Shown here: positions 43,452 through 52,665 of the stretch, piece after piece
Layout: the number at the start of each line of letters is the position of its first letter
Position numbering within the stretch: position 1 is the first letter of the stretch
Program-made: the position numbers and the translations under genes
Notes under the pieces: generated by a model
What the model was told of the DNA's origin: nothing
Database searches by the model: none
The model's input: only the letters and a program-made list of their open reading frames with translations
Source of the DNA: Deinandra increscens subsp. villosa
Taxonomy: Eukaryota > Streptophyta > Magnoliopsida > Asterales > Asteraceae
DNA length: 64,000 nucleotides
NCBI GenBank assembly: GCA_039602395.1
Contig: JBCNJP010000003.1
Location: 29,884,202 to 29,948,201, forward strand
Direction of reading: 5' to 3'

Positions 43452-43658
43452 CTATCTGAGTTGACCAAGCAGCTTCAGCAAGAATCTCCAGTACTTTCGG
43501 GCAAGGTTCCTGTAACGATCATCAAGGCAGACAATCTGTGCATCGTACAGAATCCATAGATCTTCTCGTGCAAACTTCTTCAAGTCAGAATAGTGCCACA
43601 TTTCAATCACCCTTTCACTACCCCGAGAGAGATAGCAGATTCCACGACCACCCATGGC
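43452..43658 (-). CDS. In-frame extension of element B extra ORF after a single TAG
   Basis: After the TAG at 43661-43659 the same frame continues with GCC and ATG for 67 more codons (MGGRGICYLSRGSERVIEMW ... YSDLKKFAREDLWILYDAQI ... WRFLLKLL) to a stop at 43452. The frame, basic/aromatic composition and folded look suggest this was, or is, the natural C-terminus. It may be reached by readthrough of TAG, be a point nonsense mutation, or be made as a separate small ORF. No choice is possible from one copy. Confidence 0.4.
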   Translation of the reverse strand, partial: AMGGRGICYLSRGSERVIEMWHYSDLKKFAREDLWILYDAQIVCLDDRYRNLARKYWRFLLKLLGQLR

Positions 43659-46600
43659 CTAGTATTTCAAGGTACTTAGGCTTTCCGTCTTCATCTTCCT
43701 AGCAGCAATACACTCCCAACACCACCATCTTAGAAACAAACCAAAGTAGTTTGCATCCACTATCTCATATGGCCTAAGCCTTCGAGGGATGGTGTCAAGG
43801 TGACTATAGAATAACCACTTTAAGTAGCTTCGATGCAGTAGTCTCAGTTCGATTGCTGCGAAGAGTCTTATTGTGCAGCCGTCTTCCCTTTCAATAACCA
43901 GCTCATGAGTATCACCACTGTAGTACCAACAAGTTATAGGATTGCTCTTCTGATCTCCTTTTATGTTCTTTGTGACCAAATCTTTGCTGATACTTTTGTA
44001 CATAACCTTGTGAGGGACTTCAGCTCTTTGCCTTCTGAATGTCTTGTATTTCTTTTTCTCGGTCTTGATGGGACGATTTGAGCTCACATTGTAGATGGCC
44101 CTTATTTGATCATCAGCATCTCTGCCTACAGGATCATTTGAGTGATTTATCAGTGGACGCCATCTGAGCTGCTTCAACTCCCAAGAAAACAGATTTAGAA
44201 GATCCTTTATTTTGGCAAAGAATTGAACGAAACCATTTCTGCGCTTGACAATGAATGCCTTGAATTCATGATCGTATTTCCACCCAAGAATCTTCATTCC
44301 ATCATCTGATTCAACGTTTGGAGGCATGTCTTTAAGCTTTTTAGCAGTAAACTGCACTAAGGCTTTCCGATAAGGTTCCATCTCCTTCCATTCGTCAACC
44401 AAAGTAGGAGCGTCTTTCCTTCGGTGTTCCTCCACTCTTTTAGCTTCACGATCGTCCTGCTGACGCTTTATTTTCTTATTTTCTTCAAGAATATGTTCTT
44501 TGACCATAGTTCGTAGACCGGGAATTTGCTTTCTGCTGTAGCTTTTACGAGCATATCCCCTTAAGTCTAGAAAGTCTTGTAATTCTCTCTTGTTCATTTT
44601 ATTAACTTCAAGCGTAGCAGTAGCTGGACTGGGTGGAGGTGAAAACCGATCAAAAACCTCAGGAGGAGGAGGCATGTATTGTGCGTGCATCTCTCGTATC
44701 TTCTCCCTCAGATTATCATTGAACTGAACATATTCAAACTTCTTGTCTGTATCAGCAAAAGGATTTGCACGAGGATCAGTAAGCTTCTCTGCAAGTTTGT
44801 AGTTGTACAGATGTTTATCCATGTCTTGCTCATCAGTATACAGTTCCACTAGCTGTGACTCCGTGAGATTCATCAGGTAGGATAAGGGAATCCCACGAGA
44901 GATTAACTCTCTGACATAATTTGCAATCACAGACTCGTCAGAAGGATCAACATTATCACCAGCTAGGTTAGTAATTATTCTGATTTTGGGTTCTCTCTCT
45001 TCAGAGTTGTGAACTTCTGGCTCAGAGTATTCTGATCCAAGGCCTATTTTTGATGGAGGACGGATGGATTCTTCCAATTGTTTGATGGCCTCTTGCCTTG
45101 CAATCTCATCCAGTGTCCTTTCAAGAAGTATTTCATCCTTAGCAGCTCTGATGGATTCTTCCTTCTTCCTTTGCTTCTCCATTTCCTGTTCATACACCTC
45201 TTCAGGAGTTAGCTTTCTTTTACCTTTGTCAGGCCTAACTGAAGGACCAGCTTCATGAGATGAGACTGGATTATTTGTACCCTGACCACCACTTGCACTT
45301 GTTATTGGAAGAGTCTGAATAGGTTCAGAGTCAGTGCCAGTGGCGGTTGCAGTAGATGCTGAAAGTGAAGGTTGGGCTGGAACTCCTTCAGGGTTTGCCT
45401 GATCTTCTAAGTGATGGACTGGTGAAGGAATAGATGATCCGATAGCATCTTCTACGTTTTGAGGTTCGTTTTCCACTGGCTCAGATCTAGGACGAGTTGG
45501 AGAAGTAAACTCAACCGGTTCATCTTTGATCTCATAAATTATCTCCTCATCATATTCATCGTCAGCAGTGAATTCCAAGTTTATGAAGTTTGTTGCACTG
45601 GAGTCATAAATGAGGTTATTTAGACGCTCAGCCAACCTTATATCATTGAAGATCTCATCTGGAATCATGCTGAGAGGTTGAATTTCCAATACTTCTCCAG
45701 CTTCAATGGATTCCTCAGTAACAATTACACCACTTCTGCTACTTGGATCAGTAGCCAGGGTGTTTGCATAGAATTCTCGAAATGCAGTTCTTCCAAGATC
45801 CAGAAATTCACTTTCAACGTGTAAGTGTTTCAGTTGTTCAGAGATCTCAGATATACCAGCTTCAGTCATATCAATGCTTATTGGCTGTTGTACTGGAGGA
45901 GCCAACTGGAGTTGCAATGAATCTTCAGGAATGACAGGAGGTTCATTAGGTTCACCCATGGTTAAAGCAAGTACCTCTCCCGAAGATGATTGGTTTGCTT
46001 CAAATGCAGTCCTTGAGAATCTTGGTAGTTTGATATTCTCAGGAAGCGGCACTAAGCTTATTACGGATTGATAAATTTCCTCTTCCTCTTCATCGTTCAG
46101 TTCATCATTCAGAAAGGCATCACCAAAGGAAATGTCAACATCAGGTTCGGAAGATTCGTTGTCATCTGATTGAAAATCGGCAAGATGAGTATCATCTATA
46201 TCTTGTTCCGTGACAACGGTAAGAGTTATTGTATCAGAAGCTTTGCCAGGCAGGCTAGGACTTGGTTCTTTATTTTCTTGAGTGTCTTCTGATGCGGGAG
46301 GCTGATCCAGCATCCGGTCGTCACCCTGGTTACCACTTCCACTACCTCCAGCTTCATCACCATTGGTACCGGTAGTTTGTTTATTTTGGAGAGCTTCAGC
46401 CAATAGCTTTTTCAACCTTTCAATTTCTTCAGCTTGCTCTTTTATTTTCTCATTGGCTCTGAGAAGCTCTTGATCTTGTTCTTTTATTTTGTCAAATGCT
46501 TCCTTAAGCTTGTCGTCAGAGGAAATGATAGAGACATCAGGATTTTGCCTCAGGACCACTTCTTGAGCAGGAGCAGTTGAAATGGGCTGAGTCTCAATTT

Positions 46601-48137
46601 GTGATACCGGTTCCAAGTTTGTGATGTTGATATCAGCAGAGGCATCAACTTCATGGACTGTGGCTTCTGTGGTGGCGACAGGAGTAGATTGAGTAGCAGC
46701 ATCAGTTCCAGATCCAGATATTGGTCCTCGTCTTATTTCAAGCTTTTTCCTTTCCTGAGCATACTTTGATCTAGACACTCTATTGTAGTGTGGTTTAATA
46801 TGACCCTCAAACAAAAATGATGCTGAATCTGTTTCACGTGAATCAGATTTTGAATGATTTGGTGAGAGGTCATCTTGAGTCGGCCTTGACTTTATTTTCT
46901 TTAGCTTCTTTTGGCTTGAAGCTTCAGGTTGTTCACTAACTTTAGCTTTTTCTCTTGTTTTCAATTTCTTCTTTTTGGGACCCCTAGCATCAGAACTGGT
47001 GGAGTCGGAACCAGATTCTGATCCAGGTTGGAATCTTGACCCAGATTCAGGTTTGGATACAGAGTTATTAGATTTATTTTCACCATCATTTCCAGACTTA
47101 TCTGCTTCACTATCAGATCCTTCCTCTTCATCTTCTGAATTATCTGAACCAGCTGAATCTCTGGATGATGCCCTGTTTTCTGGTTCTGAATGCACGGGAT
47201 CATCATGAATTGGAGAGTTGACTGGATGATCATCTTGTAGATTTGCTTCATTATTCTCAGGTTCGGCAGCATTGACATCTGCCATATCAGCATCAGCATT
47301 ATTATTTTCTTGATCTTCATCCATGTCTTCATCGACGTCAATTCCCTCAATCATGTTTGGGAAAAATGGTATCTCGGGTCCATTGTACTGACCTATCTGG
47401 TAGCGGGTGTAAGAACCGGACATCATTCTCCTAGGAACCAGGTATGGTTCTGTCTTTTGCAAGTTCGGGTAGAAGCGATCAAGAATAGCTTGAACGAATC
47501 TCGGGTACATCAAGAACTTCTCTGATTTCCTTGTTGGATGCAAATTGTAATTCATCCAGTTAATTATTTGCCTTGAGAGGTTGAAACCTGCACCGGATGC
47601 TAAACCATGCAGTGCCCAGGCAGTCTCTTCCACAAAGTCATCAGTTTCAGACTTTCTTTGAGCGAAAGCAGAAATGAAGAAAGTGATGATGCACCTCCAG
47701 TTTTCTGGGAACAATGTCTTCTTTATCTTAGGATTTGTAGCCATGGAGAGATTTCCTTGATACCCCATCATAAGGATTGTGTCTTGCCATTCGTTCTTTG
47801 GAAAGGAATCAGGGCAGAGTGCATCATTTAGCTGCAGCACTTCTCGGACTCTTTCTTCAGTTATTTCAACATACACATTTTGAATTCTTGATCTGATGGA
47901 TTTGGAACCATTATCAGCAACGAATGTGCTTGCATTGTTCCAAAAATCATTTATTATACCCGAGCTGATGACAGGCTCAAGTTGAATGCCAGTGATCCAA
48001 TTTGAGTTCTCTAGGATTCTGAAGGCCTGTTCATAACGACCAGCATCTGTCCAGTTTCTGTTAATTTCACAGAATTGATTGTGTGACTTTGAGAAATCCA
48101 GAGGGGCATTGGCTGCTCTTTCCACTCTGGGAGGCAT
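43659..48137 (-). CDS. Element B extra ORF, about 1,492 aa, intact
   Basis: ATG at 48137 (MPPRVERAANAPLDFSKS). I prefer it because it follows directly on a splice-acceptor-like TTATGTGCAG; an upstream GTG at 48143 is less likely. Residues 1-235 match the element A extra ORF (FRILENSNWITG, IINDFWNNAS, EERVREVLQLND, MGYQGNL, LMYPRFVQAILDRFYPNL). Then follow an acidic Ser-rich region (about 265-385), basic nuclear-type clusters (GPKKKKLK, QKKLKKIK; about 387-417), a predicted coiled coil (about 541-587), a long acidic stretch, a SAP-like helix pair (MNKRELQDFLDLRGYARKSY, about 1178-1215), a charged region, and a Trp/aromatic-rich C-terminal domain (about 1284-1492, with IRAIYNVSSNRP, WYYSGDTHELVIEREDG). 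No transmembrane segment is seen, so an envelope role is not supported. Function unknown. Confidence 0.75.
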   Translation of the reverse strand: MPPRVERAANAPLDFSKSHNQFCEINRNWTDAGRYEQAFRILENSNWITGIQLEPVISSGIINDFWNNASTFVADNGSKSIRSRIQNVYVEITEERVREVLQLNDALCPDSFPKNEWQDTILMMGYQGNLSMATNPKIKKTLFPENWRCIITFFISAFAQRKSETDDFVEETAWALHGLASGAGFNLSRQIINWMNYNLHPTRKSEKFLMYPRFVQAILDRFYPNLQKTEPYLVPRRMMSGSYTRYQIGQYNGPEIPFFPNMIEGIDVDEDMDEDQENNNADADMADVNAAEPENNEANLQDDHPVNSPIHDDPVHSEPENRASSRDSAGSDNSEDEEEGSDSEADKSGNDGENKSNNSVSKPESGSRFQPGSESGSDSTSSDARGPKKKKLKTREKAKVSEQPEASSQKKLKKIKSRPTQDDLSPNHSKSDSRETDSASFLFEGHIKPHYNRVSRSKYAQERKKLEIRRGPISGSGTDAATQSTPVATTEATVHEVDASADINITNLEPVSQIETQPISTAPAQEVVLRQNPDVSIISSDDKLKEAFDKIKEQDQELLRANEKIKEQAEEIERLKKLLAEALQNKQTTGTNGDEAGGSGSGNQGDDRMLDQPPASEDTQENKEPSPSLPGKASDTITLTVVTEQDIDDTHLADFQSDDNESSEPDVDISFGDAFLNDELNDEEEEEIYQSVISLVPLPENIKLPRFSRTAFEANQSSSGEVLALTMGEPNEPPVIPEDSLQLQLAPPVQQPISIDMTEAGISEISEQLKHLHVESEFLDLGRTAFREFYANTLATDPSSRSGVIVTEESIEAGEVLEIQPLSMIPDEIFNDIRLAERLNNLIYDSSATNFINLEFTADDEYDEEIIYEIKDEPVEFTSPTRPRSEPVENEPQNVEDAIGSSIPSPVHHLEDQANPEGVPAQPSLSASTATATGTDSEPIQTLPITSASGGQGTNNPVSSHEAGPSVRPDKGKRKLTPEEVYEQEMEKQRKKEESIRAAKDEILLERTLDEIARQEAIKQLEESIRPPSKIGLGSEYSEPEVHNSEEREPKIRIITNLAGDNVDPSDESVIANYVRELISRGIPLSYLMNLTESQLVELYTDEQDMDKHLYNYKLAEKLTDPRANPFADTDKKFEYVQFNDNLREKIREMHAQYMPPPPEVFDRFSPPPSPATATLEVNKMNKRELQDFLDLRGYARKSYSRKQIPGLRTMVKEHILEENKKIKRQQDDREAKRVEEHRRKDAPTLVDEWKEMEPYRKALVQFTAKKLKDMPPNVESDDGMKILGWKYDHEFKAFIVKRRNGFVQFFAKIKDLLNLFSWELKQLRWRPLINHSNDPVGRDADDQIRAIYNVSSNRPIKTEKKKYKTFRRQRAEVPHKVMYKSISKDLVTKNIKGDQKSNPITCWYYSGDTHELVIEREDGCTIRLFAAIELRLLHRSYLKWLFYSHLDTIPRRLRPYEIVDANYFGLFLRWWCWECIAARKMKTESLSTLKY

Positions 48138-49623
48138 CTGCACATAAGAAATAACATGATCACATCAAATTTGACAAGTCAAGTGAATGTCGTGTCACAC
48201 TAAATTCGTGATAGTGACAGAGCTTTTCAATTTACTTGCAAAGATATAAAGGAAATTTACTTAAGGCATAGGCTCAAATTTCTTCAAATTTAATCAATTT
48301 GGCGTAACAGAAGATGTCAGTAGAATTTACCCAAATTCCAGTAATTTCCCGTGAAATCTTAAATTTTTATAGTAAGAGATGACTTTGGTCAAGGATTTTG
48401 ACCCAAAAATTCCACTTGATGTTTATTTGATGAAAAACACAAGTAATGGCAAATTATGATAGAATTTTGAGAACTTTGTGTAAAAGTTCACTCAAATGAG
48501 TGGACTCTTGTTAAATGGTCACAATTTGACTCAAAAGACTCAACAAGCTTAAGAAGAAATCAAGAAGTGGTTCCCCCTAAACTTGTGCTTTTCACAATTT
48601 GAAATTATTGATTTTGAGATCAAACAGAATTCTTGTATCATAATTCCTTATTTCTGTATGATTTGAGCAGTTTGAGACACTTACAAACACATATATTCTA
48701 TTTAACTACTCATGCATTCATAAAAAGTCAAATGATGAAACGGAATACATGTATAAAGTTCTTACATGCTTAACTCACATAAACCAAAGTCAATTAAAGT
48801 CAAGTAAAGAACAAGAAGCATTCAATATCAAACATGAGCATCAACTTCAAGGTCAGAAACAAATAGGATCAATCAGCCCTAAATTCTAACCTTGTTAGCA
48901 GTTATTTCCTTATAAGCGTGATATGAGCTTCAATAGTTCCTAACCTAACGATTTATTCAGAATAACAGATAAGGAATCATAAAACAATGACTAATATGCA
49001 TGTCATTTCATTAAATCAAGCATGTTTGTGAACCACACACAATTTCAGAAATCTAACATGTAAAGTCATATTTTATGAGATTTATTGAGTTGAAGGACAA
49101 AATACAAGAGACAATCCTCCTGAATAGACAGAAGTCAAGTATCCAACACTTTATTAGAGATCAGAAGACATACCTCAAGGAAGATCTAAATTTTGCTAAG
49201 ATCTAATTGAGAAATATCAGGAAATCAACAGGTTCAAAGCTTGATCCTGTTTGTGATCAATCATACACTGATTAGGAATTTGACTAAGGTAATTCAAGTT
49301 GATTGAAGAAGTTTAATGAATTGCCCCTGTGTAGCTCAATAATTGCATCTCAAATATTGCCGAGAAATCATGAAACATACCTCTTTGATGATCTAAATTG
49401 AGCTAAGATCAATGTGAGAGACAAGAAGTTCTTGTGGTGTTTCAGGACAGAATCTCAAATCGGTGAAGGAAATGATAAAGGAACAGTAAGATGGCTCCTA
49501 ATCTGTGAATCCAACAACCAAAAGCAATCATTAAGACCCCTAATCGAGTTTAAGAACCGTCGGCCGAAAGTTTTAACATCCGGAATCAAGACTCCAACTT
49601 AACCTAGGAATTGACTTACTAAC
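48138..49623 (-). other. Putative 5' UTR intron of the extra ORF (1,486 bp)
   Basis: Donor: CCAACAG then GTTAGTAAGT at 49624/49623, a near-consensus plant 5' splice site. Acceptor: TTATGTGCAG ending at 48138, with the ATG as the first codon of the next exon. The interior is AT-rich, with many stops and a purine tract (GTTTAGGGGGAACC near 48575). Splicing would join the leader exon to the ORF. Confidence 0.5.
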
Positions 49624-49797
49624 CTGTTGGTGCTTAGAGGGTGTGCGGATCAACCCTATGAGCACGAGAGACGAATTCCGGTCGTCGGAGTGAGGGAGAT
49701 CGGAGGTATGGTGGTGAACGGAGAATCGCGGAGAGAGGAGAGCGGGTATGTGTGTTTGGTTTGAATGGGTAAAAAGAATTGGAATCTCCCTTTTATG
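49624..49797 (-). promoter_or_regulatory. Putative internal promoter and leader exon of the extra ORF
   Basis: On the minus strand CTACATAAAAGGGAG (about 49800-49786) is TATA-like. It is followed by a C/T/A-rich stretch (ACCCATTCAAACCAAACACA, then CTCTCCTCTCTCC) with the look of a plant 5' UTR, ending in the strong donor at 49624. Directly upstream is the same motif cluster found upstream of the LTR TATA box. I infer an independent promoter for a spliced mRNA of the extra ORF. Confidence 0.5.
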
Positions 49798-49850
49798 TAG
49801 GCGATGTCGATAACAAAAAAAACTTAGGGTTTAATTTTTTGTATAAACGA

Positions 49851-50093
49851 AATCGCCAAGGGTAAAACATGAAATCGCCAAGACTAACCCGAACATCAGG
49901 CGAGATCGCCAAGGATGTATGGTTAAGGCGAGATCGCCAAGTGTAGGCGAGATCGCCAAGTTCAACTGTCATAAACCCGAGATCGCCAAGCCTTTAGGTT
50001 CGAGATCGCCAAGGCAATTAGGCGAGATCGCCAAGGATGCATGTTTAAGGCGAGATCGCCAAGGCCATTTTCATTTTAGCGAGATCGCCAACA
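49851..50093. promoter_or_regulatory. Internal GGCGAGATCGCCAAG motif cluster
   Basis: About ten copies of GGCGAGATCGCCAAG or shorter forms (ATCGCCAAG) occur at 10-30-bp spacing. They are cleaner and more palindromic than the LTR copies (GGCGA and TCGCC arms). The cluster ends about 55 bp upstream of the internal TATA-like box. Confidence 0.75.
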
Positions 50094-50922
50094 GCAGCAG
50101 ATCAACATAAGTTAATTTTTTATGAAAACTTTCTGGTTTAAGATGCATTGACAACCAAAATGAGAACATTTGAAGTAAAAGCATTAACAATTCTCAAATG
50201 AGAACAAGTGATTTGCAAAAACTATAAATGAGCTCATAAAGGGCATTTTGGGAATAATTAAGATTTCTAAGTGCAAAACATGATAAAAACACCATATTGA
50301 CCCAGAACTTTTTAAAATTCACAAACTTGACCAGAAACCTTATTGAATCAAAACAACTTGAGTCAGAACAGCCCAAACTTACCAAAACGGTTGATTTTGA
50401 CTTAAAAACTGCAAATGAAATTTAGCCCAAACTTGATGTTTTTAAGCACAAAGCACCCAAATTCACTTTTTATGCCAAATTTGGTTATATCAAAGCATAG
50501 TGCTTTCATTTGCACCGTTAAATCCTTATTTTCTGGTAATTTCCAGTAATTTGCTTAATTTTGCATATTTTTGCTCGGTAATGGTTGGACTATGTTAGGA
50601 ATCAAACCGGTCAATTACGTGATCATAGACACTTACAAATCAAATTCCCTCTCAGATTCAGTAACCTAAGTCAGATTGTCGGTATTGTTATCCACTTAAG
50701 CTCAAGCAAGGCAATTTTCAGCAAAATCACTGTGATGTCATTTATCATGTTTTAGTTTTGATTTAATGACAATTGTGTTGACCTCTTATTCCACAAAGTC
50801 AAACAGTTATCCTAGCTTTGTCTATTTAGCATTTCAGTCATGCACAACACACATATGGAATTTCTTCCCCCTATTTCTTTAGAGGTAAGTACTGATTTCA
50901 AGATGGATGAGAATTTTTGGTT
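50094..50922 (-). other. Element B post-pol region, non-coding
   Basis: No gene is seen. It contains a purine tract (AATAGGGGGAAG on the minus strand, near 50866), one of several internal polypurine tracts in this element. Confidence 0.5.
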
Positions 50923-51105
50923 CGCGTGAACACAAGGTCAGAGTTCCCTCAGCAGATGTGTCACAGAATGTTTTCAATGATAATGACAGTACGCGTGAAC
51001 ACAAGGTCAGAGTTTCCTCAGCAGATGTGTCACGGTATGTTTTCAATGATAATGATGGGACGCGTGAACACAAGGTCAGAGTTTCCTCAGCAGATGTGTC
51101 ACGGT
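50923..51105. repeat. 69-bp tandem repeat, 2.6 copies
   Basis: Units start with CGCGTGAACACAAGGTCAGA at 50923, 50992 and 51061, with few differences. On the minus strand each unit can form a hairpin (CGTGACACA with TGTGTTCACG). Because 69 is a multiple of three, open frames cross it on both strands, but no protein is indicated. Confidence 0.92.
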
Positions 51106-52131
51106 CAATGGATGGATGTGAGATATTTCTCACTTATTGATGTATGTGTGATGATTCACACTTATTGACTGGTTTGAAATCAACACTTTCCGCAAAAGAA
51201 ATACTCGAGTGTGTTGGTTAACTTACTTAGCACAGACTTGAGCAAGTTTAAAGGATTTTACTAACTGTTTTGACTTAAAGTCCACAATTTCATGGTTTTA
51301 AGTGTAAATCACAGGATTTGCCTAGTTCTTAATTTGCTGAGCCTACCGACACATCGAATGATAGAGTTACTGATCGATTGGATCATATCCTATGGTCAGA
51401 TCATAAGACCAGAATTATATCATGTTCCCCATAGTTTGCCCAGCCAAAACCAAAATTTTCTGGTTTTCTTTCTCAAAGTTTATTTTAGGCATTGCAGAAT
51501 TGCAAAAATCTTGTGCTTAGACTCAAGTACCCATCAAGTGCCTTTACAAAAGTTGTTGGGAATTGCTCGATTCTAATTTACATGATTTTTATTTATTTTT
51601 TCAAATTTTTGGAATTTTCTTCAATTTTTCAGTATTTATTGAAGCATCACTAAAAATTCAAAATTTTGACTTTGACATCAGGTACTCAACAAGTGTCTTC
51701 ACAAAAGTTGTTTGAAATGACCCGATTCTATTTTTAGTGATTTTTATTTATTTTTGCAAATTTTTGTGATTTTCTCTAATTTTTCAACCGTGAGTCGGTT
51801 TAGGCCAGACCGACTGACACAAAGACTTAAAATAAAATAAAATAAAATAAAATAAAATATTTTTGGTATTTTCTGAAGATTTGATTAACCCTTAGTGCGT
51901 TATTTGATGATCACGAATAATGACCAAAAACTTAAGAAAATTCAAAGAACCAAAGGTAAAATCTTTTTGTGTTTTCTTCCAATTTTTTTATTTTTTTTTT
52001 AAAAAAAAACAAAATCTTTTTGGATTTTCAAGATCAGATTATTGCAGGTTATAGATCAAACAGAGACAATACCTCTAAAACGACACAACCTAAGACTAAG
52101 GCACTTATTCTAAAGGAACCTAAAGAAGAGC
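51106..52131 (-). other. Element B post-pol region, non-coding
   Basis: AT-rich, with two diverged copies of a phrase (ACAAAAGTTGTTKGRAATG... GATTTTTATTTATTTTT at about 51547 and 51703) and a TAAAA microsatellite at 51829-51860. No gene. Confidence 0.5.
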
Positions 52132-52663
52132 TTACTCAAAGTTAATCATTCCTATTGATTGTACTAGGAAGTTAAACCTAGAAACATCAAATCCCTTGGT
52201 GAAGAGATCTGCAAGCTGATTTTCAGAGGAAACATGAACTAAGGTAATCAGCTTTTTCTCATGACAGTCCCTAATAAAGTGATGCCTAATCTCTATGTGT
52301 TTGGTCTTAGAGTGCTGAACAGGATTCTTAACAATGAACATGGCGGCAGTATTATCAATGTTAATAGGGGTGGACATAAAATTCAAACCGTAGTCCAGAA
52401 GCTGATTCTGGATCCAGAGAACTTGAGAACAGCAGGAAGCTGCAGCAATGTATTCCGCTTCGGCTGGCGAGGTAGACACCGTTGATTGTTTCTTGCATTG
52501 CCATGGAACCAATCTGTTCCCCAAAAATTGAGCTCCGCCGGTGGTTGACTTCCGGTCCATGTTGCAACCCCCGTAATCACTATCAGAGAAGCCTCTAAGA
52601 TCAAAAAGCTCATCCTTGGGATACCACAGCCCTCTCTTCGGATTGGACTTCAGGTATCTGAAA
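52132..52663 (-). pseudogene. Element B RNase H and pol C-terminus, truncated at 5' side
   Basis: From 52663 the frame reads YLKSNPKRGLWYPKDELFDL, FSDSDYGGCNMDRKSTTGG, VSTSPAEAEYIAAASCCSQ, IDNTAAMFIVKNPVQHSKTK, SENQLADLFTKGF and ends GMINFE. All catalytic regions of RNase H are present without stops, unlike in copia 1 and element A. RT, integrase and gag are missing because the sequence changes abruptly to gypsy gag. Confidence 0.9.
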
Positions 52664-52665
52664 AT

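Larger units (their letters stand above)
42490..52663 (-). mobile_element. Ty1-copia element B, 3' half with intact extra ORF
   Basis: Minus-strand order: RNase H end (52663-52132), long post-pol region with 69-bp repeats and polypurine tracts, motif cluster, putative internal promoter and leader exon, intron, extra ORF (48137-43659), polypurine tract (43418-43407), 3' LTR (43404-42490). It inserted into the extra ORF of element A. Everything upstream of RNase H is missing: at about 52664 the sequence switches to a gypsy gag. Internal purine tracts near 48568 and 50865 match the Sirevirus habit of multiple polypurine tracts. Confidence 0.82.

Noticed and set aside
50923..51140. Repeat-containing small secreted protein from the 69-bp repeats
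   Set aside because: Frames are open on both strands only because 69 is divisible by three. There is no start context, and it lies in retrotransposon non-coding DNA.
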